Shown here piece after piece: positions 27,036-39,800 of a DNA stretch of 64,000 nt. Position 1 is the first letter of the stretch. Each line of letters opens with the position of its first letter. The DNA comes from Plasmodium brasilianum (Eukaryota > Apicomplexa > Aconoidasida > Haemosporida > Plasmodiidae), in the NCBI RefSeq assembly GCF_023973825.1, contig NC_090121.1, forward strand, positions 2,092,001 through 2,156,000. The letters are read 5' to 3'. The position numbers were made by a program, and so were the translations under genes. The notes under the pieces are model-generated. The model saw only the letters and a program-made list of their open reading frames with translations. It was not told the origin of the DNA and did no database searches.

Positions 27036-27146
27036 GTATTTTTTGCAGAACTAATAATTATATTAGCTTTTACGCTCATAATAGTGACTCCAAAAGTCTT
27101 AAGGAATAATGAAAAATACAAGAAAATTAAGTTGATGGCTGAGTAA
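27036..27146 (+). pseudogene. Orphan C-terminal tail of a fam-m gene
   Basis: One frame reads a hydrophobic helix (AELIIILAFTLIIV) and then RNNEKYKKIKLMAE and a stop. This is the characteristic fam-m C-terminus, and it closely resembles the end of the broken copy at 6464. No matching exon 1, PEXEL-like site or first membrane segment is visible in the kilobase upstream, so the rest of the gene has been deleted or mutated past recognition. The DNA after the stop resembles fam 3' flanks. Confidence 0.7.
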
Positions 27147-28775
27147 AATTAATAATAGGAAACACATATTTTCTAGTAAGGAATTTATTAATATGCAATA
27201 AGATCCGTAATATCTTAAGTGATATGTTCTTAATAAACGTAACTATAATTGCTATATTTTTATAAATGTTGTATTCTCACCTTGTCTTCTTGATACATAA
27301 TTGTAAGTAAATGTATTATGAGTTTTTTTATGAATTCATATGTTTTCTATTCATTCTTATTTGCATTTTAATATATTTTATCTACTCAATTAATTATATT
27401 TGGAGTAATATATGTATTTATGTATTAAAATTGATTTATATGAATGTATTTTTATTCTGTTTTAAAGTGAATATATGATAGAACAGTTCAAAGAATTTTA
27501 TATAACTGTCATAATTTATATTTAAACTAAAAATTTCTACCTTTTGCTTTATAACATTTAATTTTAAATAACTATTTGTTCATATTATAATGAAAATGTA
27601 TTATTATTGTAAAATTATGAATAAATGTACATTGTTTATAGTGATATAAAATGACTTGAATATAATTTTTTTGTGTGCATATATTTTTTTATTTTTTTAA
27701 ACATAAAGCAAATTTAAAATTTATTTTACTATATAAACATTATTATATGTAAATATTAAAGAATTTATTTTAAAAAATATATTTAATAGGCTTTTTATTA
27801 ATTCTGCATAGAATAAATATGAAGTTGTATATATATAACTTAATACCTTTCTTTTTAAATCGAGTTAAGTACTCAGTGTTCAAGATTAATTTTTTAGTTT
27901 TACTCCCGTTTAATTTTTAATTCTTTTTATGGCTAACTTGTATTGCTAAATATAGAATTAATATTTTTTAAAAAGGAAAAATAAATATAAATGTTGTATG
28001 TATTTGGAAAAATTTCTTTACTTACAGAGAAAAAAAAAAATAAATGAAGAGATCAAAGTGCAGGTAATTAAATTCTGTATGATTGGTACACAAATATAAA
28101 ACTTTTATATTTGTACTGATATTTTTAAAATATTAATTTAAATGTTATTAAATTTTCTTTTGCAAGAAAGTAAAAATATGTGGTTTGTTATAATTTTTTT
28201 GTATCCAATTAACAATATTTGTTTTCATGGAACTATAATAATATGTTATAATCATAAGAATATGTAGAAGTATAGTTAAAAATATTGTCGTATATACACA
28301 AAAAAAAAAGGATGTTAAAGGAAATACAGTGCAAATTTGAAAAATATTTTTTTCATCTAAAAAAAAATTATTATATTTAAATTTTATATCCATTAAATAC
28401 AATTGAAAGCAGTTATTTTATTAGTGAAATTATATTTATGTAAAAAAAATTATTAACAAAATTTTGAATTTATATATACACTGAGTATAAAATTTACACG
28501 GATTAATTCTGTTAAAAATATTTTAAGTTCTTATTACCTAAAGAACTTACAAAAGAAATATTTCTTAAATATTTTTATAGTTTTCCTTTTCTGTGGCTTA
28601 TTATGCATTCATATATGCGTAAAAATATGTATATAGCATAATAAATACTACCAATAAAATTAAAAAAAATAAGTAAAATATATAACAATATAAATAGCGC
28701 TTTTATAAAAATTATCGTTATGAACCGTTCAATGAGAACTTTCTTGCTTACTAAAATTATAATTTCTAAAAAGAA
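27147..28775. other. Intergenic, fam-m 3' flank at left
   Basis: Fam-type 3' flank sequence runs for several hundred bases. A minus ORF at 28148-28402 (84 codons; Phe/Ile/Tyr/Leu-rich with one hydrophobic stretch) has no family match and is not called. Confidence 0.5.
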
Positions 28776-29640
28776 ATAGAAACAAAAAGTAAAATTAAGA
28801 GTCTATTTATAACAAAAACTTTTGCATTTATACTTTTTATATGGATATGATGTTATAATAATGTTGTATAATTAAAATGTGTCTTTATTTTGTATTATTG
28901 TTATTTTTTGTTTCCCTGATTATTTGTTTTATTTTTCAAAACAATATTCACTTATTAAGCAATTGAAGATTTACATACATAATAAATAATACTTATGCCT
29001 TTTTTTTAGAGTACTACTGGTAAAATTACCATGAAGGACGAATATAAGCATTTTATAAGATATCAAAACTAGCTTAATTTTAGTAAAGATCGAAAGAGAA
29101 TATCAATTGCAATATGTAGACGGAAATAAAAAAAGGTATCGGAAAATTATGACTTAATAATGAGAAGATGAAATGCGATTAGAAAATGAAGAAAAGTATG
29201 TAAAATGCAAAAAAATAAGAAGTAAGAATTATAAGAATCAGTTAAAAACATAGAAAGAAAAATTAATTTAAAGAAATTAGAGACTTATTTAATTAAAAGA
29301 ATTCTAAGAAAAAAGTAAAATAAAATGAACGAAGAACAACCTAAATTAATGTACAAACATTTTGAAGAAGTTGTATTAAATGCCGTGAGGATAGACAAAT
29401 ATATTGCTAAAAAAATATTTTCTATGCTGAATTTTTTATAAGAAAAATTATAAATAACATAAAAAATGTGTATTAGATGCAGTTCCTTATATATAAACAG
29501 ATAAAATAAAGATCAGATTTTTTAGGAAGACGAATTTTGTAATAAAATATATTTTTGGAATTATGTTGAAATAATTCTTGCAAAAGTTTTAATGATATTT
29601 TTCTTGTTCCGTTCTTTTGTAACTACATCTTATTAGGCTG
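28776..29640 (+). pseudogene. Decayed two-exon exported protein gene
   Basis: A relic exon 1 (28776-28865) reads KIKSLFITKTFAFILFIWI, the family signal segment. Its start is ATA instead of ATG, TGA follows the Trp-Ile, and a GTATAA donor is kept. An acceptor (TTTTTTTAG) precedes exon 2 at 29010, which opens with the family's Ser-Thr but hits TAG within 21 codons. Downstream, purine-rich sequence keeps coding-like pieces (FEEVVLNAVRIDKYIAKK, then a hydrophobic IILAKVLMIFFLFRSF) with many stops. The subfamily cannot be told. The right end is approximate. Confidence 0.6.
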
Positions 29641-32022
29641 TAATATTCATAAGAACAAGTGGTGTAATACTTAACTATTCTTTCATAAATACATAAAAAT
29701 TTTAATTACCAATAAAAGGAGTATATATTCCATATTTTAATCAACATATATTTTCACGAAACATTATTTTTTTTTAAATTCTACAAAAATTTGGTGTATC
29801 CTTAGTGATGTTACTTGACTAAATATTAATATATGTAATTTTTATAAAATCACTTAGATATACGAGAAAAGTTTTATATACTAAACGAAAATTAATGTGT
29901 ATTCCTAAAAATTATTCGGGTTTAAACATATATTTTTCTCATTTATGCATTATATTATCTTTGGAAGTCAATTAAATATTCCTATTTGATATATCTATGC
30001 ACCTAATATTATTATTCACTTATGACGTATACACTTGGGAAAAACTAAATATTTCATGTAAATATAAAAAATTATTCATATGTGGCACTGTTATTTGTGC
30101 GAATAAGCACAATTAATTAATTTTAAATAACATGCATATTTTTATTAGATATAATATTCAAAAAAAAATTTAGGAAAAAATATATACTCCTAAAGAAGGA
30201 TAATAAAATCTGTAACATATTAAATTAGAAAATACATACTTAATAGAAAATGGTGCACATATACAGTCTGTATCATAATAAATTCCTCATAAAATATAAT
30301 TCTAGTTATTAATATGAGAATTAAATTATTTTTATATAAATACGAATTTGTAGTATGTATCAAGATGACATCCAAATAATAGAAACATTTAATAATAAAG
30401 AAGTCAAATATTTCTAAATTTGCATATAACTTATGTATATATGCACATAAAAAATAATGATATAAAACAGTAATTTTCTGTTTTTTTTATTATGTAATAT
30501 GGATAATATTATATAAAATATTAAATTTGATTATTTCGTTAATTCTTTCCGTTCAATTAATTTTTTCTTATAAGAGTAATTTTTTTTGTACAAATTAGTA
30601 TCAATTTATTATTATATAATTAAAATTATATATATATTTCTTATTTTAATAATTCTACAATCATTATAGTTATATGATAGTATAAAAATCTTGGAATTAT
30701 AAATAACCATGCTTTAACACATATAATTCATAAAAAATCAAAATTATTTTATTTATTATAGCCAAAAAAATATTATAATTTAACGTTGTAAGTTCTTTTT
30801 GCTAGAATTTATTTATAAATTAATAAAAAAACAAATACAATTTTATCGTTCTTTAAAATTTTCAAGGATAAAATAATATATCCATATTCACTTTAAATTA
30901 CATTATATGTAATATTTTAGTTTTGTTTTTATTATTTAAGAATATTTATCTTGTAAAATATTTTAGTTGAAATTAATTTTTATTTAAATTTTTTTTTTCC
31001 AATTTTACATTTATTAGAAATATATTTTTTACTATATTTAATTAAATATTTTTAGAATTTTCTTTTTTATTTAATATTTCCATCGAAATTATAAATTTTA
31101 CGTTTAAAAAAAAAGAAAAAAAGGGAAAATAGAAAATAAGAGAATTTTTAAATTTTAAAAGTTGATTTTTCGTAAAAATAGTTAATATTTATTTTTTTTT
31201 ATTTTCCGAAAATTATAATATTTTTATTATAAAAGTAAAATACGAAAATATAAAACAATTGGGAGTTATTCCTTTGTAAATATGAAGATTTTGGACTTTA
31301 ATGAAATTTAATAAAACAAAATAAAAATAACATTATATTAAATATTTATATATGGTGAATATATATCACATAACAGATTATAATTTGCGTAATAAATAAT
31401 ATTTTGTCGTTTTCTTCTTTCTTTTCTCATATTATAGCTATTATATGCAGTACAATAATTTATAAATATTAACTATAAAATAATGTTTAATATGATATTT
31501 ACACACTAATATGTTTATTATTAGGATATATAGAAAAATAATTAATAGTTATATATCCATTTGTGTTAACGTACCTATTCAGGACATATATATATATATA
31601 TATATATTTTTTTTAATATAAAAATAAAAACTTTAAAGGCTAAAAAAGCCGTTTTGTTTTATGTTTTTTTTAAAAAGTATTAATAAGTAAAAATTTTAAT
31701 TATTCGGTTAGATAATTTAAATATACATATATTCAGATCACTTATCAATAGAATAATTTTTGTCTATAATTATTGTAATTAGTCTTGTATTTGTTGTAAA
31801 TAAATCATTATTGCTAAAATTTAGGGGAAAAATATTTAAATATTTTTTTCCTTTTTCAATACATAATATTTTTATTTTATTTATGGAAATTAAAGCTCTT
31901 TTTAAAATAAGATACATAATGAAATAATAGTACAAATATCAGTATCATGTTATTAGTATCTTTCGAGTATCAACTGAACTTGTTAACTAATGAAAGATAT
32001 TGTAATATGAACTAATTCCAAC
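29641..32022. other. Intergenic, nothing recognised
   Basis: AT-rich DNA with many T and A runs. A minus ORF at 31738-31935 has no support. An (AT)n run lies near 31586-31606. The right end is the 5' flank of the decayed gene at 32023. Confidence 0.5.
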
Positions 32023-32870
32023 ATGTACGGAAAAATAAAATATTTTATTTTAATTAAAACTTTTACATTTATACTTTTAATTTGGATATATTCATATTTA
32101 AATAATTTGGTATAAAGAAAACATTCAAGAAAAGTTGCTTAATATACTTTGCTGCTTTATATTACATATACATATAGATATACGTATTTATAAGAAACTT
32201 TGCATAGTAAATAAATATAACGCATTATATATATTATATATATTATATATATTCCTCTTATTTGTAATGTAACGTTTATGAATAATCAGTTAATAACTGC
32301 AAATAGATTATTGACTTCAATAACTTATAGATTATTATCAAATCATAAGTATAAACAGAAAATGAAGAATCTACAGAAGGTAAGTTTTCTGGAAATAAAG
32401 ATGGTAATTCAAAGAAATGAAAAATATGAATAAGGAAATATTGAAAATTCCAAAAATGAAGAAGAGGAATTAGACAAGAAGCGAACATCTGCGTTGGGTA
32501 AAAATTCTGGAGCTACAGATAATTTTTTTGAAAAATTGAAAATGAAGCATTAATTGGTATAAAAAAATTGATGATATGTACTGACATTGATACGAAATCG
32601 TAATTAGTGAATGATTCATTAAAGAGATATGTTTTAGCGTTTTGTGGAATATTAACCCATTTTATTATAACAGTTATATGGGCTATTGTTTAATCTCTAT
32701 AATCAATATATCTTAAATGTTCATTAGTATGTGGTATTTTAAAAGCTATTCATTTGTTATTATAATATAGAAAATGTTTAAAGTATGCAATATAATGAGG
32801 GAGAAAAGCAAAAGAGTTAAAAGGAAAATATGAAAATATGAAATTATTGAAACACAGTAATAACGAATAA
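32023..32870 (+). pseudogene. Decayed exported protein gene with intact signal exon
   Basis: Exon 1 (32023-32109) is a perfect 29-codon exon: start MYGKIKYF, then a hydrophobic stretch ending LLIWIYSYLNNL, followed by a GTATAA donor. The acceptor is lost: where siblings have TTTTAG|AGT the sequence reads TTATTTGTAATG (about 32255-32266). A 9-base unit repeated three times (32224-32250) lengthens the intron remnant. The exon 2 frame continues with TYRLLSNHKYK, the PEXEL-like site, but stops at a TAA near 32430 after about 50 codons. Later pieces suggest a second hydrophobic segment and a Tyr-Arg-Lys/Lys-Tyr tail resembling that of the 41.9 kb gene. The right end is approximate. Confidence 0.65.
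32224..32253 (+). repeat. 9-bp tandem repeat in a relic intron
   Basis: The unit ATTATATAT is present in three exact copies plus three bases. It lies where the polypyrimidine tract and acceptor of the intron should be. Confidence 0.9.
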
Positions 32871-35800
32871 ATTTTTCTATGAAAAAAAAAAAATTTTATG
32901 TAACTAATAAAGATATACTTTTTGATAAGTGAAGTTATTTGACAAAAAAAAATCCCATATACGCAGATAAATTGTTCTAGACAATCTAGATGTATACTTA
33001 TGTATATAGTTGAACAACAGCAAAAAAACATATGCTTAATTTTTATAAAATTTAGGTTATTTTTATATATTCTTCTGTCTTATAATGTATTTATTTGAGT
33101 ACTTAGTATTCTAGTGTAACATATTTAAATCTACATATGTTATATAAAGATGTTTTTTTAGTTTTAAAAAAAGGTCAAATTAATATAGATCATTGTTCAG
33201 AAGAGAAATATGTGCTTTAAATGGGAAAATTTTATATATATATATGTGTTTTATGTTAACGTGTATTATTATATTTTATAAGAGTTAATTTAATTTAATA
33301 TATAATATTATAATCAAAGCAACATTTCTAGAGCTTATGAGTTCATTTATATTTTTAATAATCATGTTATTTATCGCTTTTTTTTTTATAAATGTAAATA
33401 GTTGTTAGATAAATTATGTAAAAAGGTTTATTATAACTTAGTTTTAACTTTAGTACAACATGATAATATACCTTTAATAAAACTAGGTCCTTTTTTTTGT
33501 TGTACATATGTTTTTTTTTATTTATATATAAACTTAACATGTGTTTTTTTTAAAATAAAACATTATGAGAAATACGAAATTCATAGATTATATCATATAT
33601 ATATTTTTTTTAATAAATTTTTATATTTTTTGAATAATCTGTGAAAAATCTGTGAACATGTTCTAATGCTTTTTTTAGTTATAAAAATAAATTATTAATA
33701 TTGTTTTACCAATATTAGAATTAATGAAACTTTACAATTATACAAATAGATAAAGCCTATATATAATGTAATTTTTTTAAATCAAATGGTTCATATAAAT
33801 CCATTACATAATTATTACATAGATATCTATAATAAAATTAATGATTGTAAAATATTAATATATTTTTTTTGTGACATTATCAAGCGAATTTTTCTTTGAT
33901 CTAACATTAGTGAGATACTAAAATGTGTCCAAAATCAAATACTTATTTTATACTATCTAAATCAATAACTACATGAATGAAAGTGAATAATATTATATAT
34001 TTATAATCATTTATATATTTGTGATACCCTGTATTTTTGTTCTATAAATGCAATTCAATCAGTAGCAGTAAAATTTTAAATAAGTAACAAAATATTACGA
34101 AATTTTATAAACGATTACAAATTTTTTATTATTCATAAAGCTTTTTTTAATAATATAGAAGTAATTAAATGGAAATCCACGTTATGCTTCTAAGTTCGTA
34201 AAATTTTTATAATGCTTTTACTAATGCTATAATTTCTAATATATTTTAATTAAATTATTAAGCAATATTTTGAATATAGTAATGAATTATATCATTATCC
34301 CTTAAATTTATATATAAACTTTTATCATTATTAAATTTTTGTTCCTTTAAACATTCAATAACACAATATGAAAATGAACTCCAAAAATTTAGATTAATGT
34401 TTTATTTATTTTTAAGAGGTATATACCTTTGAAAGTGCACACCTTATACCATGAAACATATTAATTATTTCATTGTTTTCATAAAATATAGTTAGATGAA
34501 GATATAATGGTATTAGTAATTGAATCTATATACAAAAATTCACCACAATGTTTGTAAAAATTTTAATGTTTTACAATTTCTTTTTTTTCTTTATTAGTAT
34601 TAAAATTTATAACATTTTATGAAATTATATAATTTTCTGTAAATAAAATGCACATATATATATAAGTATTATTACTTAGGGTTAAATTTATTCATAGGGA
34701 ATAATTAACATTTTTTAATACAATTTTAATTTATAATAGGTGCATACATAATAGATTATTTTTTAAAATATTACGGTTGTTAAGCAAAAAATAAAAGGTA
34801 GATACATTTACGATTTTCTTACTTAACTTGCTTAATTGTCATTTTGATAGTGTTTAATAAATTTAACTTAAATATTTGTAAAAAAATTAAATGGTAAAGA
34901 AAAAGGATATGTATTTCTATTCTTAATAGAATTAAAAAAAAAATACTTAACCAAAAGAAAATTGTTCTGTTGTTATTGAATTTATAGTTGAATTACTCGG
35001 TAACATGTTTTTTTTTTTTTTTTTTTTGTTGCGTTTGTTCTCTCTATATATATATATAATTAAAAGAAGAAAAAAAAGAAAAAATCATTAAATTTATGAA
35101 TAATAGAACAAATTTTCCATTATTAAAAATTTCATTCTCTAAATATTATGTAAAAAAAAATAAAAGATTATTTTTTATTTACCTTTAAAAAATATATACT
35201 TTTTACAGATTAGATACCATGCTACAAACTATATTTTTTAATTATATATTAATTCTAAAACGATGCATGGGCTATTGTGGCTACTAATACAAACAATACA
35301 AATAATGTAGCACTAAAAATTGTACAAAATATTTTTTTCGTTTATTATTAAAATTATTTTATTGTTATAAAAATTCATATTTTATTGGAAATATTATGTT
35401 CCTCCAAATATATATTTCTTAAAAAACTAGAATTATTAATGGGAAAATATCATCAAAATTAGGTGATACTCTATTAATATATTGAAAAACGTTTTATCTA
35501 CATTCTCTATATTCTATATGAACTTATTATTTCCAAATGTTAGGAAATCATGTATACTTTTTTTCATTTTATTCTGATAAAAATTAATAAAAATGTTAAT
35601 TACTATTTTAGATTAAAATACTAATTAATATTTTTTGAATATATAGTAATGAATTCAAAATATAATATTTTAATAAAAATTTCTTTTTTGTATCAACATT
35701 ATGATAAAAAAATTATAATATATATTAATACTTCTTTTTTTTGTCTCTATTAATAAAGCATTATTATTTTATATATTTTATAAATATCTTAAAAAAAAAA

Positions 35801-35875
35801 TTAACAAAAAAAAATAAAGAAATAAAATTAAACAAATAAATAGTATTCTTAATATTTTAAAGAATATAATATTTT
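32871..35875. other. Intergenic, duplicated 5' unit at right end
   Basis: An 80-codon + ORF at 33402-33644 and a 93-codon minus ORF at 32750-33031 are compositionally low-complexity and not called. From about 35008 the sequence is the 5' unit of the next fam-l gene: a T20 tract, then ATTTACCTTTAAAA shared with the 46.4 kb region, then TTTTTTGAATATATAGTAATGAATTC-like DNA shared with 46.88 kb. Confidence 0.55.
35008..35027 (+). repeat. T20 tract 0.92 kb upstream of the 36 kb fam-l gene
   Basis: A run of 20 T starts 917 bases before the ATG at 35925. It is in the same relative place as the tracts at 22248, 46234 and 52548. Confidence 0.75.
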
Positions 35876-35924
35876 TGTTAATTTTTGCCTTATTAAATAT
35901 AGTGCAATATTATCTATCTACATA
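35876..35924 (+). promoter_or_regulatory. Shared fam leader element
   Basis: TGTTAATTTTTGCCTTATTAAATATAG... leads directly into the ATG. It aligns without net gaps with 47059-47107 and 53364-53412, each exactly 49 bases before the ATG. It may be a 5' UTR or promoter-proximal element; no direct evidence of function. Confidence 0.55.
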
Positions 35925-36873
35925 ATGGGGAGAAAAATGAAGATTTTACCTTTTATTAATATTTTTACGTATATATTTTTCTCTTCGATATATAATTTTT
36001 ACATTGAAAAGGTATAGCACTAATATTTAATTATATTTCTGCTTTTCATATTTTTGGTGTTTTATTTTTATATATAGTGTTTTTTAATAATAGAATATTT
36101 ATTCTTTTAAATATTAAATGTATTCTTTGATCTTTTAGAGTACTTTCTATAAATATGGAAATGTGAAGATTATTGTTGATGGGAAATTATGTACAAGAAT
36201 TAATAGATATCTAGCAAAATGTAACCAGAATAAAGATTTACATATTGTTGAATTAAAAGAAGAAATACCAAATAATAGAGTATATGAAAAAAAAAAAAAA
36301 GATATATCTAATAATGAAAAAGAATCTACAGGAAAAAAAGAACAACCAATTGGATGTTCATTAGAGAATTCGAACGTCAATAGATCATTTGTAAAACATA
36401 AATCCTGTATGTTTGAAACAAAAAAATACTCCCATCGAGAAAAAAAAATATTCAAAGAACTTGATTATATAGATTTTCTTAAAAGGAACAAGAATATTAG
36501 TGATAAGACTTACAAAAAAATCATGCGTAAAAAATTCTCATTACGATTAGGATCACCTTTATTATTGTTTTTGTTGTTATCAACTCTACTTATAGTAGAT
36601 ATATCTCTGTGTTATCCATCTGGAGGAAAGGGATTTTTGGAATTATCAGGATTGAAATCGAGTTTAAATTCCTGGGAGGCAACTTTGAAACAATATTTTA
36701 GTTGGTTATTGCCTGCTGCAGAAGGTACATCTCATAGTGTATTAGAACCATTATTTAGAATTGTATTATTTGTTATACCCTTATTAATAATTGGTTTCAC
36801 ACTTACATCGTACGTTTTTTATTACCATAATAAAGCTAAAAAATATGAAAAAATTAAGTTCAGTAAAAAGTGA
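35925..36873 (+). CDS. fam-l-type exported protein, two exons, intact
   Basis: Exon 1 is 35925-36011 (29 codons; MGRKMKILPF start), the intron is 36012-36138 (127 bases, GTATAG...TTTTAG) and exon 2 is 36139-36873. The product is 273 aa. I chose the ATG at 35925 over the in-frame ATG at 35937 because it gives the family's constant 29-codon exon and the constant leader spacing. Signal segment at about 6-24; PEXEL-like RYLAK at 52-56; charged variable region; conserved KKYSHREKKIFKELDYIDFL; membrane segments at about 166-185 and 236-258; basic tail KKYEKIKFSKK. Exon 1 is unusual in lacking the Leu-Thr-Trp-Ile motif. The second half is nearly identical to the gene at 23169. The family is predicted to be exported; function is unknown. 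Confidence 0.87.
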
Positions 36874-39800
36874 AATGAATAATAAGGAATTACTTTTTTT
36901 AAGGTAATGTATATTTTAATATGATGTAATATCTACAATGTTATTCGTTATGTGTATAATAAACATATAGTTAATTACTGAAATTTTATACAAGCAATTT
37001 CATATTAGTGCATTTTCTAACTCCAAAAAAATAGAAATTTATGTTCTTAGTTTTTTTATGAATTTAAAGGTTTTGAGTTTTTATAACTTGTGTTTTAAAT
37101 TATTATATTGTGTAATTATATATTACTGTATAATACATATATTTGTGTATTAAAATAGAATTCTATGAAAAGTATATATTTGTGCTTTAAAAAGCATACA
37201 TAGCAGTAGAATTAACATAATTTTAATAGAGTATTTTTGTTTATTTTTATTTAAACTAATATAAACTATGCTTACTATTTTTTTTTTTTCTTAGAAGAAA
37301 ATTACTATTTGTTTAAGTAATTAGAAAAATAACCTATTAGTTCTAATTTAATAATAAATGTTCCTTGTTGTGCATATAATGAAAGGGAGTAATCTATTCT
37401 GTCACAAGAACAATAAAATATATATTTTTTTTTTGCTTAGTAAAGAACATAAACTTTATTTTTTAAAGCAACTTTTATTTGAAATTTCTTATAAAAGATA
37501 TTTATTGTAAATTTTTTGTTTTTATCAGATATGTAGTCTTCTTTGCATGGTGTGAATATCAAGGTATAAATATATAATATAGTATTTTTTTTAAATATGG
37601 ATTAATTAAAATGATATAATAAGATGATCATACAAGATATTTCAATTTGAATGAAATAACAAACTTTCATAATACTTTTATTGTAATTAATTGTGAAATT
37701 ATTTCAATTTTTTAAAAATTACTTAAATACATATTATATTGAAAATTTATAAAAAAAAATTCTCTCATTGCCTATGTATATGTAAAAATTACATTATAAT
37801 AAGTTAATATAATGTATGAAATGTAAAAATATATCCGCTTATAATATATTGAAATTTTTTGTTTTTCTTTTTCATAATAGTAACTTTCTAGAAATATGTT
37901 ATATATATCTGTAAAAAGTTAAATAATCATTAAAGGAAATAAAAATAAATATATATTTATTATAACAATATAATAATGTGTACGCATTTGTTTATATATA
38001 TTTTCTATTCTTTATGTCTATAAGTATATTTATGAGAGAACTAATATTATTTTAAGAACACACAATTATTATATAGTTTTTATTGATCATTAATAACCTT
38101 TTCATATTTATAACGCTCATAATTAAAATAAAAAAAAAGTAAAAAAGGATGAATTCTTTTTATATGTAGATAATTAATAATAGTTAACATTGTTCTTATT
38201 TGTTGGAAAATTTTTTTATAATATCTATTTAAAAAATCATTCTATGTTTTTTTTACAATATTTAATTGAATAAGTGTAGTGTATAATATTTACAACGTAA
38301 AAGTTTTTAGAAAAATTTGTAATGATTTAATTAAATTTAATAAATTTGATTCCCTGATGGTTAAAATAAAATAATAATGTAAAATTAATATATATTATAC
38401 TAATCCGACATACATGTTAAAAAATTATTATTTAGTCAATTAACATAACTATATATTTTTCGTTGTAAAAGAATATGCCAATTCCAATCAAAATGAAGCT
38501 ACAATATATGGACAATTTTACATGGTAAAAATAAAAGCACTGATAATAAGAATATTGATAAAAGAATTAATTATTTTTAACATTTATTTATATATTATTT
38601 TTTTTTTCTTTTGTTAATATGCGTTATATCTGTATTTCATTAAAATGTTTTTTTCTATTTATATAAAATTTATGTATGGAATAATTACATTATATTAATA
38701 TTTAATTCTTTTTATGGTAGGCATGCTCACTTTTCAATTAAAATATAAGAAAAGAATAAACTATTTTTCTTTTTAATTTATTTGCTTTAAGACATTGATA
38801 ATTTCCGAAGGAAATTTATTTTGGATGATATGATAGGAAAATTTTCCTCTTTATTTTTATTTGCGTACTGCGAATTATATTTTAATAATTAATGTGTACG
38901 TTTTTTCTGAAAAATATTCTTAATATACTTTTTTTTTTATGTTATTTCTACGTAATGAGATTATGAAAGGTGTAATATATTATGGACGTCAAAAATATAA
39001 ATTATATGTAATATATTTACTTTACGTTTATGCACTATTAAGAATTATATTGTATGTATGTTAATATAATTATATTTCAAAATTGAACTTATATTGTCTT
39101 TATAGAAATATAAAACATGAGTAATATGCCTAAGAGAGAAAAAGAAATTAAGATGATACCATAAAATTATTCTAATATTAAATTTTTATATACGTATTTG
39201 TATGGTTATTGAATAATAATTTTTGCATGCTTATCTGTAGGATTGAGGTACTCCTAATTTTATGGATGTTTTGTCTCTTAAATAATCTTTGGATATTAAT
39301 ATTTACGTCGATTTTTCGGATTCTTCTTTTTATTATATTTAAAATGATATTAAAAGTATCTTCGAATAATGAGAATCATAATTATAAGTAGAACAATTTT
39401 ATATGTAGCTGTAATGCAAAATATTAATTTGAGTGAGGTAATCAAAATATTCCTAGCATTTATTGCTATTCAAAAAAATACCAAAATCTAATATATTATA
39501 ATTTGTAAAATTAGCGTGCATACAATTCTGTACTATTTTTTCGTTCAATTTTTTTAAGTTTTTAGAAATATAATTACATGTATAATCATGTACGTTGGAT
39601 GTATCATTAATATTAAAAGAAAAATCCGTAAGTTTATTAATAATGTTATAGATACACTAATGTCCTTATTGTGCTATAAATAAATTCTTTAATTTACAAT
39701 ATATCCATTATTTGTTATGAAAGCTATAATTATTACAACTTCTTACAGTTATATTCTATATATTCTCTTCATATCTATTGTAATTTTCATTAGATATTTG

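Noticed and set aside
31586..31606. (AT)n runs as possible origins or telomere-associated repeats
   Set aside because: Simple AT microsatellites are everywhere in such a genome; no telomeric heptamer arrays or higher-order repeats were seen.
33402..33644. 80-codon + ORF with a faint KHYEKYE stretch
   Set aside because: Only vaguely like a fam-l tail; no membrane or signal segment in order.
39209..39391. 60-codon + ORF resembling a fam-m tail
   Set aside because: Similarity limited to a helix followed by NNEN.NYK; too weak to annotate on its own.
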